In this document: piece by piece, positions 8,299 through 17,068 of the stretch | Numbering within the stretch: position 1 is the first letter of the stretch | How the letters are laid out: each line of letters begins with the position of its first letter | Notes under the pieces: model-generated | Databases searched by the model: none | The model's input: only the letters and a program-made list of their open reading frames with translations | What the model was told of the DNA's origin: nothing | Source: Owenweeksia sp. | Lineage (GTDB): Bacteria; Bacteroidota; Bacteroidia; Flavobacteriales; Schleiferiaceae | Reading direction: 5' to 3' | DNA: 64,000 nt | Assembly: GCA_002695025.1 (NCBI GenBank) | Contig: NZNV01000007.1 | Location: 62,001-126,000 of the forward strand | Program-made: the position numbers and the translations under genes

Positions 8299-8943
8299 CT
8301 AAGGTTTAATTAACATCCTCCCAAGATATTTATGTTATAAAAATCACACTAATATAGCTAAAAAACTGTTTAGCATATGCTTTTATAATTTACAAAAACT
8401 CAAACAGTGAAAAATTTTAGAATAGTCTTTATTTAAAAATAAAGCTAGTATGTGAGCGATCGTTTTTAAGAATACCTTTACCGAACTTGCACCGAAAATT
8501 ACCCTTTGATCAAATTGCCGGTTACCCTCTTTCAACTTCTCCGCTAATGGCAGTTCCTTTCAGTTACCACATTCATAGCGAAGGCTAACTCTACTCGCGC
8601 TTCAACCAACAACCTTTCAGAACTACCACAGAAAAACATCCCTCAACTGAGCCTGTCCTGAACTTACCGAAAGGCTCAGGATGATACACAAAATTAGAGG
8701 TCACACTGAGCAAAGTCGAAGTGCGACCACCCTATCGCTATACCTTACTGTTTTTAACTATAGATCATCACGAATGCCCTTGTAAAAATCACAAGTCCAA
8801 CAGACCTGGAAATTAAAGAGTAGGATACTGATTATCAAAAAACCGGGTTTATGAAACCCGACTAACCAACATAAACCAAGCCCACACAACAGCCGACAAC
8901 ACATTCTTCATTTCGGTTACAACAACCGTCATTTTGGTTACAT
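8299..8943. other. Gene-free region with second copy of the 187-bp element
   Basis: The first ~200 bases are AT-rich and would hold the promoter of the minus-strand protease gene. The rest contains a CTCGCGCTTCAACCAAC phrase (8594), the AGAACTACC phrase, a TGAGCCTGTCCTGAAC word and the 187-bp element. No gene is supported. Confidence 0.6.
8673..8859 (+). repeat. 187-bp dispersed element, copy B
   Basis: Same length as 4501-4687 and aligned without gaps; the 3' third is nearly identical and the 5' part more diverged. It ends in the hairpin GGGTTTATGAAACCC. Confidence 0.85.
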
Positions 8944-8986
8944 CTGTTTTTTGACTGGTACAGACGTTTGTACCATCAAAAAACAG
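8944..8986. promoter_or_regulatory. Long inverted repeat, probable operator
   Basis: The outer arms CTGTTTTTTGA and TCAAAAAACAG are perfect 11-bp complements. The inner part TGGTACAGACGTTTGTACCA is a near-perfect palindrome of the size and style bound by TetR- or MarR-type dimers. It ends 4 bases before the ATG at 8991, so a bound protein would block initiation of that operon. No TetR-type gene is adjacent; the operon's own AraC-type regulator is the only local candidate. Confidence 0.65.
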
Positions 8987-8990
8987 AGGC

Positions 8991-9350
8991 ATGTCATACG
9001 CAATTATAGCATTGGTAACCGCCATAGGTACATTAGGTTTGGGAAGCATTTTTATGTTTTCAAGTTCAACCATTTTAAAACAATGGGGCTTGCAATCATC
9101 CGAAAATGTTCAAGTTGTTTCCCGAAGACTTGGCGCTGTATATCTGGGGGTTTCTACCCTGTTTTTTCTATCAATAACTTCAATACCTGCTACAAATGCT
9201 ATAGCCATTGGAGCGGCTGTAATGTCGGCTTTACTGGCCATAACCGGCATAGTGGAATTACAGGCAGGTCGTGTAAATAAAGGAATTATACGCTCAATAG
9301 TTATTGAGCTTTTGTTGAGCCTTGTCCTGCTCTCAACGCTTTTGAATTGA
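8991..9350 (+). CDS. Small four-helix membrane protein
   Basis: This 119-residue protein consists almost wholly of four hydrophobic segments (about residues 4-26, 46-64, 66-86 and 96-117) with a short loop of polar residues between the first two. The family is not recognised with confidence. It is the first gene of a likely operon with the DoxX-like gene (49-base gap) and the AraC-type regulator. The start directly follows the inverted repeat at 8944-8986. Confidence 0.6.
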   Translation: MSYAIIALVTAIGTLGLGSIFMFSSSTILKQWGLQSSENVQVVSRRLGAVYLGVSTLFFLSITSIPATNAIAIGAAVMSALLAITGIVELQAGRVNKGIIRSIVIELLLSLVLLSTLLN

Positions 9351-9399
9351 ATAAATCTAGTGTCTTAAAAAGACATCCCAAATATTAAAAATCATTAGA

Positions 9400-9753
9400 A
9401 TGAACAATATTTTGTACTGGACAGCCACAGGCTTAGTAGCTCTGGTTTTTATTGGAAGTGCGCTTGTAAACCTTTCGGGAAATGCCAGAGCCAAAGAATT
9501 GGAAGCCGGTTTGGGAGGCAGAACCAACCAGGTTATTTTAAGCATCTTGAAATTACTCATCGCAGTGCTTTGGATTATTCCACAAACAGGCGTTTTGGGT
9601 GCTCTCCTAGCAATCGCCTATATGGGAGGAGCCATTGCCCATCATTTCACCACTAAAACCCCCATCATAGGAGTAGTACTCATTCAAATTGTTATCTGGG
9701 CTGCCAGTGCCTATCGCTTTCCCGAATTATGGCAACGCTTAGTTGAGAATTGA
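9400..9753 (+). CDS. DoxX-like family membrane protein
   Basis: This 117-residue protein has four hydrophobic segments, and its sequence style (VALVFIGSALVNLSG, later AYMGGAIAHHFTTKTP) is that of DoxX_2-like proteins, an inner-membrane family of poorly defined role often linked to redox or stress functions. The next gene begins 11 bases after its stop. With 8991 and 9765 it forms a small transcription unit in which a membrane module is encoded with its likely regulator. Confidence 0.75.
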   Translation: MNNILYWTATGLVALVFIGSALVNLSGNARAKELEAGLGGRTNQVILSILKLLIAVLWIIPQTGVLGALLAIAYMGGAIAHHFTTKTPIIGVVLIQIVIWAASAYRFPELWQRLVEN

Positions 9754-9764
9754 TACCATTGTAT

Positions 9765-10691
9765 ATGGCAAATGCAAAACCACAAAGAATAAAATCAATC
9801 GGTGAATATCACAGAATTTTAGGTTTACCTAAGCCAGAGCACCCCTTGATGAGCGTAGTAAACTTTGATAAAATAGATCATTCACAACCTAAGCCTTCGG
9901 TAAACTTTGTTTTTGATTTTTATGCTATTATGCTGAAACGCATGAAGGGCATAAAGTATAAATACGGCCAACTCTATTACGATTTTGAAGATGATGGCGT
10001 GTTGTTTTTTATGACACCTAACCAGGTGCTTAGCATTGAATTTGACGAAGTGGAGGTTCCTCAAAAACCATCGGGATGGATGTTGCTTATTCACCCTGAT
10101 TTTATTTGGAACACATCACTTGCAAAAACAATCAAGCAATATGATTTTTTTGACTATACCGTGCATGAAGCCTTGTTACTTTCAGGAAAAGAGGAACAAA
10201 CGCTCAACGGAGTTATAAACAACATTCAGCAGGAATATCATTCCAACATTGATAAATTCAGCAAACAGATTATTGTTACACACATTGAGGCATTGCTTAA
10301 TTATTCCGAAAGATTTTACAATCGTCAATTCATAACCAGAGAAAAATCAAATCATCAAATTTTGGAACAGCTGGAAAGAGTACTGACTGATTATTTTAAC
10401 AGCGATGATTTGATTTCAAAAGGCTTACCCACAGTTCAATACGTTGCAGAAAGTTTAAACATTTCTCCCAGTTATTTAAGCAGTTTGCTCAGAGTGCTTA
10501 CAGGTCAAAATACCCAACAACACATCCACGACAAGCTGATTGAAAAAGCCAAGGAAAAACTTTCTACAACTGACTTTTCAATTAGTGAGATTGCTTTCGG
10601 ATTGGGATTTGAACATTCCCAGGCCTTCAGCAGACTTTTCAAAAACAAAACCAATCAATCGCCTTTGGAGTTCAGACAATCGTTTAACTGA
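9765..10691 (+). CDS. AraC-family transcriptional regulator
   Basis: I chose the ATG at 9765 (MANAKPQRIKS); a TTG at 9750 overlaps the preceding stop and is less likely. The first ~190 residues form a ligand or effector domain without a recognisable cupin motif. The C-terminal ~100 residues carry two helix-turn-helix motifs, the second being the family signature (ISEIAFGLGFEHSQAFSRLF) followed by KTNQSPLEFRQ. It most likely controls the operon it closes. Confidence 0.88.
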   Translation: MANAKPQRIKSIGEYHRILGLPKPEHPLMSVVNFDKIDHSQPKPSVNFVFDFYAIMLKRMKGIKYKYGQLYYDFEDDGVLFFMTPNQVLSIEFDEVEVPQKPSGWMLLIHPDFIWNTSLAKTIKQYDFFDYTVHEALLLSGKEEQTLNGVINNIQQEYHSNIDKFSKQIIVTHIEALLNYSERFYNRQFITREKSNHQILEQLERVLTDYFNSDDLISKGLPTVQYVAESLNISPSYLSSLLRVLTGQNTQQHIHDKLIEKAKEKLSTTDFSISEIAFGLGFEHSQAFSRLFKNKTNQSPLEFRQSFN

Positions 10692-10923
10692 AAAGGAGGA
10701 GCCAAAAGACAACCTGAAGCCACTGCCCGCTAACATCCACCCTACTCGCGCGGGATTGTATCGTGGGCATTATCTTTAAGCTTTCAGAACTATCCTGGAA
10801 AATCACCCTTCTACTGATCCTGTCCTGAGCTTGACGAAGGGCTCAGTATGACACACAAAATCACAGGTCACACCGAGCGCCTGTGCTGAGCCTGACGAAG
10901 TAGAGTCGAAGTACCATCCGTTA
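10692..10923. repeat. Intergenic repeat remnants between convergent genes
   Basis: The region holds CTACTCGCGCGGGATTGTAT (10743), an AGAACTATC phrase and two TGAGC-CTGACGAAG words (10820-10905). These match phrases in the other repeat-rich gaps. No gene or clear terminator is seen. Confidence 0.5.
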
Positions 10924-11877
10924 TCAGCCATCAGTAGCGTAAATCATTTTTTTGGGTCTTACATAATTAATTATAGCCTCCTTCATTAAATTCCTCATTA
11001 AGTCATCATCTGGAATTAATCGTTGATTTTTGAAAGTATAAAGAATATAATCGGGTACACGCCTGCTTTTGTACACGGTTAGCAACTCCAGATTATACTT
11101 ATCTATTAATGCATTGATCTGTAATGAATCCGTTCCCGCCTTAAATTCTATTTCAAAATCGTTCAACACATAACTACTGAAATCCTGAGGCACCCCTAAC
11201 CATTCTATTGATTCTTTTTTCCTGATTTTCTCATACAGCCTGCTCTGATTATCAAACAAACTGTGGTCTTCCTTCTCTAACCAGAAAATATAATTCAACT
11301 CAGGTTCTAATCCACCATAATATTTTACCGAATTTCCTTCTCCATATAATTCATTTGATTTTAGGATGGAGTCCTGGTAAGACACACCAATTTTTAATTT
11401 ATATTTCCTACATAACCTGGCTACGTAATCCTTCGCTTCTTTGGGAGAGTAGTTGCTTTTTGAGACTTTAACGGCAATATATCTTTTACCAAAGTTTAAC
11501 GCAACAGGCATTCCATTTTCAATGTAAAACTCTTCCCCCTCCTGGAATAGGTATATTTGAACGAACCAGTCGATACGGGCGGAGTCCAGCACAAGATTTC
11601 GATAATCAGGGTGCGTTATTCGGAGATTGTTTTTCTGATATATTCTTTCCTTTGGAATAGCATATCCTACCCTGGAAATACTATCCTTATCCCATTCATA
11701 TTCAATGGTATCTCCATTAAATACGAATACCGCATCGGTTATCTCCGCAGTTTGATAATCATCAAATTTATGACTAATGCTTTTATACACGAATTTTTCA
11801 TTATCAGGATGCTGGCCTAATGAGATGGTAGCTATTGATGTAAAAAAGCATAAAAAAATGAAGTTATCCAATCGCAT
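10924..11877 (-). CDS. Secreted protein of unknown function
   Basis: The ATG at 11877 gives a good signal peptide (MRLDNFIFLCFFTSIATISLGQ); the frame is open further upstream, but that part has no such signal. The mature ~295 residues are hydrophilic, rich in Tyr, Lys and Asp, with no recognisable domain. Two segments look alike: 'KEAKDYVARLCRKYKLKIGVSYQ' (shortened here) near the middle and 'INALIDKYNLELLTVYK' near the end, both helix-plus-strand units. This suggests an internal repeat. The gene is monocistronic and flanked by repeat-rich DNA. Confidence 0.6.
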   Translation of the reverse strand: MRLDNFIFLCFFTSIATISLGQHPDNEKFVYKSISHKFDDYQTAEITDAVFVFNGDTIEYEWDKDSISRVGYAIPKERIYQKNNLRITHPDYRNLVLDSARIDWFVQIYLFQEGEEFYIENGMPVALNFGKRYIAVKVSKSNYSPKEAKDYVARLCRKYKLKIGVSYQDSILKSNELYGEGNSVKYYGGLEPELNYIFWLEKEDHSLFDNQSRLYEKIRKKESIEWLGVPQDFSSYVLNDFEIEFKAGTDSLQINALIDKYNLELLTVYKSRRVPDYILYTFKNQRLIPDDDLMRNLMKEAIINYVRPKKMIYATDG

Positions 11878-12732
11878 TATTTGATTTTTTGTATTAATGA
11901 AGCTTAAAGTCTGCATGCACCGTAGATGCAAGAAAAGCTTATACAACCAGTTAAAATAGTAAACACGCACAACATTTCGTATAACCAACAACATATAGTA
12001 GTCTCTGTCCTTCCCCGCTCACACGCGATTAGCTTCGCTGAGTTCTCTGCAAGCGGTTCGGTTGTTTCGCGGGTTGATGCCTTAAATTTCAGAGCAACCA
12101 CAGAAATCACTTTTAGGCTCTGAGCCTGACCAAGCAGAGTCGAAGTGAGGTCTGTTTTAGTTACTCTTCCCATACACTCAAAATCTGATCCATTAAACAT
12201 TTTGATTAGTCCAGGCAGATTAAACCCTCATGTAAGGATACTGCATGGATAAGCCATAGATAAAGCATGGATAAAGCGTAGATAGTGCGTAAAACAAACT
12301 GGCCTGTTTCAAAGCATACATCGGCCGGCCAGTATTTCAAACCTCAAAAATTAACCATTATGTACAGCCAACACCTCCGGGCTTAGCATTTTTCGCCATC
12401 CCGGCTCACGCAGGATTACATCGCGGGTAATTACCACCAAAGCCATCAACCTTATAGGACCAGGGCTACCACGCCAAAATCATACAAGGAATCTTCAACT
12501 CTCGTTCTATACATCCTCATTGCAGGTGGGATACAACACCAAAAATAATAGGGGCTATTACCAATTGCTTATAATAGGCTGGTTTATCCCCCTTGGGCCG
12601 ATTGGCAGGCAGCCGGAAGGTAGCCTTCTACACCGGAACAGGTAAAATCACCCTTCTTAATGCATGGATATTTTAAGTTCGCCACCTCTGTTTAAGCAAG
12701 CTCCCCTATCATTTTTCAATATTAAAATACTG
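11878..12732. other. Long gene-free region with repeat remnants and a minisatellite
   Basis: This 855-base stretch has no supported gene. It holds CCGCTCACACGCGATTAGCTT (12015), a TGAGCCTGACC...GTCGAAGTGAGG block (12121-12150), an 11-bp tandem array (12243-12290) and a CCGGCTCACGCAGGATTACATCGCGGG block (12402-12428) related to the phrases at 10743 and 13310. Composition is mixed and there are many frame-breaking stops. Confidence 0.55.
12243..12290 (+). repeat. 11-bp degenerate tandem repeat (CATGGATAAAG type)
   Basis: About four imperfect units of CATGGATAAGC / CATAGATAAAG / CATGGATAAAG / CGTAGATAGTG. An array with the same unit lies at 30238-30298 and a single unit follows the oxygenase gene at 32182. 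Confidence 0.7.
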
Positions 12733-12764
12733 ATTGACAGGCATTGAGCAAATCCCTACATTTA
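12733..12764 (+). promoter_or_regulatory. Candidate Bacteroidota promoter
   Basis: ATTG at 12733-12736 and TACATTTA at 12757-12764, 20 bases apart, approximate the TTTG / TAnnTTTG promoter of this phylum. It lies 24 bases before the ATG of the Cys-rich protein gene. Confidence 0.45.
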
Positions 12765-12787
12765 TCTGAATCAAAAACCAATTACTT

Positions 12788-13201
12788 ATGAAACATTTGA
12801 AAAAAATGCTTGCTCTTATTCTATTTATGGGCGCCACAACCTTTGGCTACAGTCAGAGTTCCACCTTGAAAATTTCCAATAAGTCCCGCTGTAACGTGGT
12901 GATAGACCGGGTTTATGTAATGGACTGTGCCGGTTCAGGTCAGTTTATCTACCCCAACCTATGTGTTCCTGCCGGTACTTCAGCAGGCATTTCACCCGTT
13001 GCTTCCGCTTCCCATGAGTGGGCAGAAGTAGTAGCTTGTATAGCTGATGGGTGTGATGTGTGTCCAGACTTTGGATCCTGTATAGACCAGCCCTCCCCTT
13101 TCCCGAGCTGTGCCAACCCCCTACCCCCTTATACCATAAGTGGTTGTGAATGTTCTGCCACCGTTGAGTTTGTCAGCCCTAATGTACTTGCTATTTATTA
13201 A
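12788..13201 (+). CDS. Small secreted cysteine-rich protein, paralogue 1
   Basis: This 137-residue protein has a clear signal peptide ending near TFGYSQ. The mature part has ten cysteines and a C-terminus of the form VEFVSPNVLAIY. The protein at 19297 has the same length, also ten cysteines, the shared stretch LCVPAGTS...ISP...EWA (there VCIPPNSV...ISP...EWA) and the same closing pattern EF-SP-IY. The family is not recognised. Ten cysteines in an exported protein suggest a disulfide-stabilised extracellular domain. It has its own promoter and terminator. Confidence 0.7.
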   Translation: MKHLKKMLALILFMGATTFGYSQSSTLKISNKSRCNVVIDRVYVMDCAGSGQFIYPNLCVPAGTSAGISPVASASHEWAEVVACIADGCDVCPDFGSCIDQPSPFPSCANPLPPYTISGCECSATVEFVSPNVLAIY

Positions 13202-13226
13202 TAGCCAAAAATAATGCACTACTCAT

Positions 13227-13262
13227 ACAGGGTTGGACTTTCATCCCACCCTGTTCTTTTTT
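13227..13262 (+). terminator. Rho-independent terminator
   Basis: The hairpin ACAGGGT...ACCCTGT is followed by a T-rich tail (TCTTTTTT). It lies 26 bases after the Cys-rich protein gene. Confidence 0.8.
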
Positions 13263-13396
13263 GCCTATATATCCCCTGCTGAACCCGTTACCACTACCTT
13301 TCATCGAATACCCGCTTACACGAGATTAGCTTTGCTGAACTCACCGAGAAAAATGGCTTCCGGCAAACCCCAAATGCCTTAATATTGTATCACCCT

Positions 13397-14230
13397 ATGA
13401 TCCTGGCACATCAGAAAATAGATTTCGGGCAAATTCCCCTGATAGAAAAGGTGAAAGCAAGAGCTCCCTTTCGTTTCCAGTTCGATTTTCCGGATGAAGC
13501 CTGCCTTATTTACGTATTGAGCGGCCATACCACCATTCACTCTCCTGCTGAAAGCGCTGCCGTGCAACAGCAGGACTCGGTACTCTTGAAATGCGGAACT
13601 TATTTTTCCGCCCTGCCGGACACGGAAGAGGATTTTGAAGTAGTTGTTTTTCACCTGCCTAAAGAAGTGTTGAAGAATATCTATACGACTGGACTTCAGG
13701 AGCATGAGCACACCAAACAAAACCAGTTTATCAATGCCTTTAAAGCCCATGAAGGCATCAGTGCCTATATCCGGGGGCTCGATTTCTACTTTAAGCATCC
13801 GGACGTGGCCAATGAAACTCTATTGAGTGCCAAAATCAAGGAGCTGATCTCACTTTTGCTGCAAACCGCCAATGCCGAGGACGTGCAGGAATTATTGTTA
13901 CGCCTTTTTTCACCCTTGGAAGTCAACTTCAGAGAGGTAGTGGAGAAACATATCTTCTCGGAGGTAGCCGTTGAAGACCTCGCTTTTTTATGCCACATGA
14001 GTGTTTCCACCTTCAAGCGGAAATTCAAGGAAATTTTTGAAGACTCTCCAGCCAATTACCTACGCAGAAAACGCCTGGAGCGCGCGGCTGAGCTTTTAAA
14101 AGTTTCGGAGGCTTCGGTAAGCGACATTGCCTGGCAAACCGGTTTTAATGATGTAGCTCACTTTTCCCGAAGTTTCAAATCCGTTCATCAGCTTAGCCCT
14201 AAAGCTTACCGGGCACAATTTGCAAAATGA
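13397..14230 (+). CDS. AraC-family transcriptional regulator
   Basis: The ATG at 13397 (MILAHQKIDFG) is chosen over a TTG four codons upstream. The N-terminal ~150 residues look like a cupin-type sensing domain. The C-terminal ~90 residues carry the double helix-turn-helix, with VSDIAWQTGFNDVAHFSRSF and LSPKAYRAQF as the signature. It lies 89 bases before a three-gene unit (membrane protein, redoxin, DUF2141 protein) that it probably controls. Confidence 0.88.
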   Translation: MILAHQKIDFGQIPLIEKVKARAPFRFQFDFPDEACLIYVLSGHTTIHSPAESAAVQQQDSVLLKCGTYFSALPDTEEDFEVVVFHLPKEVLKNIYTTGLQEHEHTKQNQFINAFKAHEGISAYIRGLDFYFKHPDVANETLLSAKIKELISLLLQTANAEDVQELLLRLFSPLEVNFREVVEKHIFSEVAVEDLAFLCHMSVSTFKRKFKEIFEDSPANYLRRKRLERAAELLKVSEASVSDIAWQTGFNDVAHFSRSFKSVHQLSPKAYRAQFAK

Positions 14231-14319
14231 GCCAATGGTACAAATAAGCGGACTTTTTAAGCAAATTTTCCCCTGAGCACCTTCCCACTTTTGCTACGTA
14301 ATCAAAACCCCTTTTACGT

Positions 14320-14817
14320 ATGCAAACACTTAGTATTCTTGGCCTTCAATTTACCATCAGCCTCTTCCTGTTTGGTTTTATGGCCAAATGGCTGGCAGAG
14401 CCTCACTATCTTAAAGGCTCAGGCGCAAAGGTCCTGCAGGTCTTTTTGCTTATCAACAGTTTCCGGTATTTGCCTCTTTCCCTTTACATGCCTGGCCAGG
14501 TAGCAGATGGTTTCCCGGACACGGTAAAACATATAGTGGCCTTAGGCGATTTTGCCTCAGGAATTACGGCCATTATAGCCATGTTGCTGGTACATACCAA
14601 AAGCTCCCAGAGCAAAGCCGCAGTCTGGTTCTTCAGCATAGTAAGCACGCTGGACATGGTGATGGCCCTTAGCGGAGCCATTGGAAGCCGCGTGGATACA
14701 CTACCCCTCGGAGCCAACTATTTTACCGTGGTGGTGTATGTCCCCATGCTGCTTGTAATACAGCTGATCATCTATCGTATACTTATTAAAGGCCCCGCAA
14801 CACTATGGAAAAGTTAA
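14320..14817 (+). CDS. Four-helix membrane protein of unknown function
   Basis: This 165-residue protein has four hydrophobic segments (about residues 5-24, 36-54, 66-90 and 132-156, with another weaker one near 100-118). No family is recognised. Its end overlaps the start of the redoxin gene by 13 bases, showing translational coupling. Co-occurrence with a redoxin suggests a role near the membrane in a redox or stress response, but this is inference. Confidence 0.65.
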   Translation: MQTLSILGLQFTISLFLFGFMAKWLAEPHYLKGSGAKVLQVFLLINSFRYLPLSLYMPGQVADGFPDTVKHIVALGDFASGITAIIAMLLVHTKSSQSKAAVWFFSIVSTLDMVMALSGAIGSRVDTLPLGANYFTVVVYVPMLLVIQLIIYRILIKGPATLWKS

Positions 14818-15344
14818 AAGCCGGGGACCGTGCACCCCTTTTCAAAGTGTGGGATACGGAAGGAAATCCGCAAAGCATAACGCAGGGGAATAGCCGGTAT
14901 TTCCTCTCTTTTCATCGGTTTACCACCTGCCCGTTCTGTAACCTCAGGACCCACGAGCTTAAAAATAATTACCCCCTTTTCAGGGAACAGGATATTGAGA
15001 TCATCTCCCTATGGCCTTCATCACGTAACGCTCTGTTTCACGATGTAAAGGAAAAAATGAAGGTACCCTTTGCTATGGTGGCCGATGAGAAGATGGTGCT
15101 TTACAATGAGTACGGTGTAAATGATTCCTCAAAAGGCAGCCTGAAACACCTGTTGAAAGAACCATTGCTCCTCACAAAAGCGTTGAAATACCTGCCCGCG
15201 TCACGTACCATTGACGGCCAGCCGGAATTGCTTCCGGCCAATTTCCTGATCAATCCGCATGGGATCATTGAGATTGCCCATTATGGAAAACATATTGGGG
15301 ATCACCTGCCGATTAATGACATCTTAAACTTCAAATCTTTATAA
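14805..15344 (+). CDS. Peroxiredoxin-like (AhpC/TSA) redoxin
   Basis: This 179-residue protein has a thioredoxin-like fold with KAGDRAPLFKVWD at the start and TTCPFCNLRTHEL, whose CPFC (Cys42, Cys45) is the likely active site. It ends with a pattern common to AhpC/TSA-like proteins (NFLINPHGIIEIAHYG). It lacks a signal peptide, so it acts in the cytoplasm, probably as a thiol peroxidase or disulfide reductase. The CxxC spacing is unlike the single-Cys motif of classical 2-Cys peroxiredoxins. It overlaps the preceding gene and is 2 bases from the next. Confidence 0.8.
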   Translation: MEKLKAGDRAPLFKVWDTEGNPQSITQGNSRYFLSFHRFTTCPFCNLRTHELKNNYPLFREQDIEIISLWPSSRNALFHDVKEKMKVPFAMVADEKMVLYNEYGVNDSSKGSLKHLLKEPLLLTKALKYLPASRTIDGQPELLPANFLINPHGIIEIAHYGKHIGDHLPINDILNFKSL

Positions 15345-15346
15345 GC

Positions 15347-15784
15347 ATGAAAAAAGTAATGCTTAGCCTCGTACTGCTCTTTGCCCTGGCCCCATGCCTT
15401 AAGGCTCAAACCACCGATAAGCTCATTGTGGAGGTGAATGGCCTGAAGAATAATAAGGGCATGTTGGTGCTGGATATTTTCAACTCCGGAAAAGGCTTCC
15501 CGATGGAAACCAAACACGCCTTAAAGAGACTAATCGTAAAACCTGAAAATGGCCAAGGCCGCTTTGTTATAGAAAATTTACCACAAGGCACCTATGCGCT
15601 GGCCGTGGTGCACGATGAAAACCAGAGCGGCACGCTGGACACCAACGTTTTAGGGATGCCCAAAGAAGATGCCTGTGCTTTGCAAAACGCCAAGGGTTTT
15701 CTAGGCCCGCCTCATTTTGAGGATGCGAAATTCAGCTGGCCTCAAAACCAGAAAAAAATGGTGATCACTATGCTGTATTTTTAA
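15347..15784 (+). CDS. Secreted DUF2141 family protein
   Basis: This 145-residue protein has a signal peptide (to about LKAQ) and the DUF2141 pattern: a beta-rich domain beginning LIVEVNGLKNNKGML, a central GTYALAVVHDENQSGTLD and an end of the form FLGPPHFEDAKF. The family is common in Bacteroidota and its role is unknown. It is the last gene of the AraC-linked unit, so export and redox chemistry may be related here. Confidence 0.88.
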   Translation: MKKVMLSLVLLFALAPCLKAQTTDKLIVEVNGLKNNKGMLVLDIFNSGKGFPMETKHALKRLIVKPENGQGRFVIENLPQGTYALAVVHDENQSGTLDTNVLGMPKEDACALQNAKGFLGPPHFEDAKFSWPQNQKKMVITMLYF

Positions 15785-15997
15785 AGATGATCCTAAAGGG
15801 AACTACACCCCATCAGTTGTAGTTTCAGGGAAAAAAGGTAGTCTTGACCTTATGCCCCTGCTGAGCTTGGCGAAGTGCCGCAGGTATAGCACCCTGACTA
15901 GTTTACCTGCACTGCTTATGCCTGCTCACCAAGCCGGCAGTAACCTTGGAAAACCCATACTTCACTATTTTAGCTTCTACAAACCAACCCCTTATCC

Positions 15998-16924
15998 ATG
16001 AAAAGCCAACAACTAGCTTCAACTTTACTGATAGGAATCCTTTTCTCAGGATGTAAGCCAGAGCCCAAAAAACAGGCGGATCAAACCGTAATGCAGGAAG
16101 GCACTCCCGCCCTGTTACTGGGAATGTACCACTTTAACAACCCCGGTCAGGATACCTATAACATGGAGGTGGATGACTATTTTTCCGAAACCCGGCAAAA
16201 GGAAATAGCGGAAGTAGTGGACTTACTGGCCGACTTCAAACCCACCAAGATTTTTGTGGAGTTTACCCCCGCCTATCAACCCATGCTGGACAGCTTGTTA
16301 AAGCTGTATAAAAATGATAAAATCACCTTGAATAAAATTAAAGGAGGCACCAATGAGGTTTACCAAATAGGCTTCCGGCTGGCCAAAAAATCCGGTATAG
16401 CTGAGATTATTGCCGTAGACCATCCCGGGCAATGGTTAGGACCGTATGCCGACTTTATTGCTGACACCCTGCAATTGGAAGCTTACCAAAAAAACAAGGC
16501 AGAACAGGCTTCACAGATCCAAAGGCAGCAAGAACAATTTTTAAAAAGCACAGTGCGGGAAAACCTGCTTCACATGAATAGAAAGAAACAGGTGCTGCGA
16601 AATCATGATTATTACAACAACGTAGCCATTGCCGTTAAAGACACGGCAGGCGTACTGTTCTCTTACCAGCAAACAGAACAGGACATTGACGGCCTGCCCT
16701 ACCTCATGCGCTCTTTTGACTTTAACAATATAGGCGTTGAATTGGTGGCAGAGTGGTATAAGCGCAACCTTTTTATATACCGGAATATTTTAGAGAACAC
16801 CCAGGCTGATGACCGGGTTTTGATCATCTTCGGACAGGGGCACATCCGCTACTTACACCAACTCCTGGAAGACAACCCTGAATTTCAAATGATGGAGGCA
16901 CAACAGTTTTTGAAGACCAACTAA
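15998..16924 (+). CDS. DUF5694 family lipoprotein
   Basis: This 308-residue protein starts with a lipoprotein signal (LLIGILFSGC, Cys19) and then a domain opening LLLGMYHFNNPGQD, the mark of DUF5694, a family related to TraB/haem-uptake ChaN-like folds. It has FVEFTPAYQP after the first helix and FGQGHIRYLHQLLEDNP at the end, with His residues that could bind metal. It is monocistronic and probably sits in the periplasm on a lipid anchor. Confidence 0.8.
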   Translation: MKSQQLASTLLIGILFSGCKPEPKKQADQTVMQEGTPALLLGMYHFNNPGQDTYNMEVDDYFSETRQKEIAEVVDLLADFKPTKIFVEFTPAYQPMLDSLLKLYKNDKITLNKIKGGTNEVYQIGFRLAKKSGIAEIIAVDHPGQWLGPYADFIADTLQLEAYQKNKAEQASQIQRQQEQFLKSTVRENLLHMNRKKQVLRNHDYYNNVAIAVKDTAGVLFSYQQTEQDIDGLPYLMRSFDFNNIGVELVAEWYKRNLFIYRNILENTQADDRVLIIFGQGHIRYLHQLLEDNPEFQMMEAQQFLKTN

Positions 16925-17068
16925 AATCACCTTGCAGAGCTACCCTGGAGAACCACACTTCGGTTCCCCATCGTCAGGCTTCGAACAAACCTTTCAGCAT
17001 AACCCCAAACACGCATACAACTTACTTTCGTATCTTCAATCTACTCATATCAACCTTAAACCTGTAAA

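Noticed and set aside
12241-12290. Possible CRISPR array
   Set aside because: The units are only 11 bases, contiguous and imperfect, with no spacers; the same unit occurs as a plain tandem repeat at 30238.
14291-14503. 70-codon frame overlapping the membrane protein gene at 14320
   Set aside because: Different frame of a gene with clear membrane helices, and translationally coupled to the redoxin gene.
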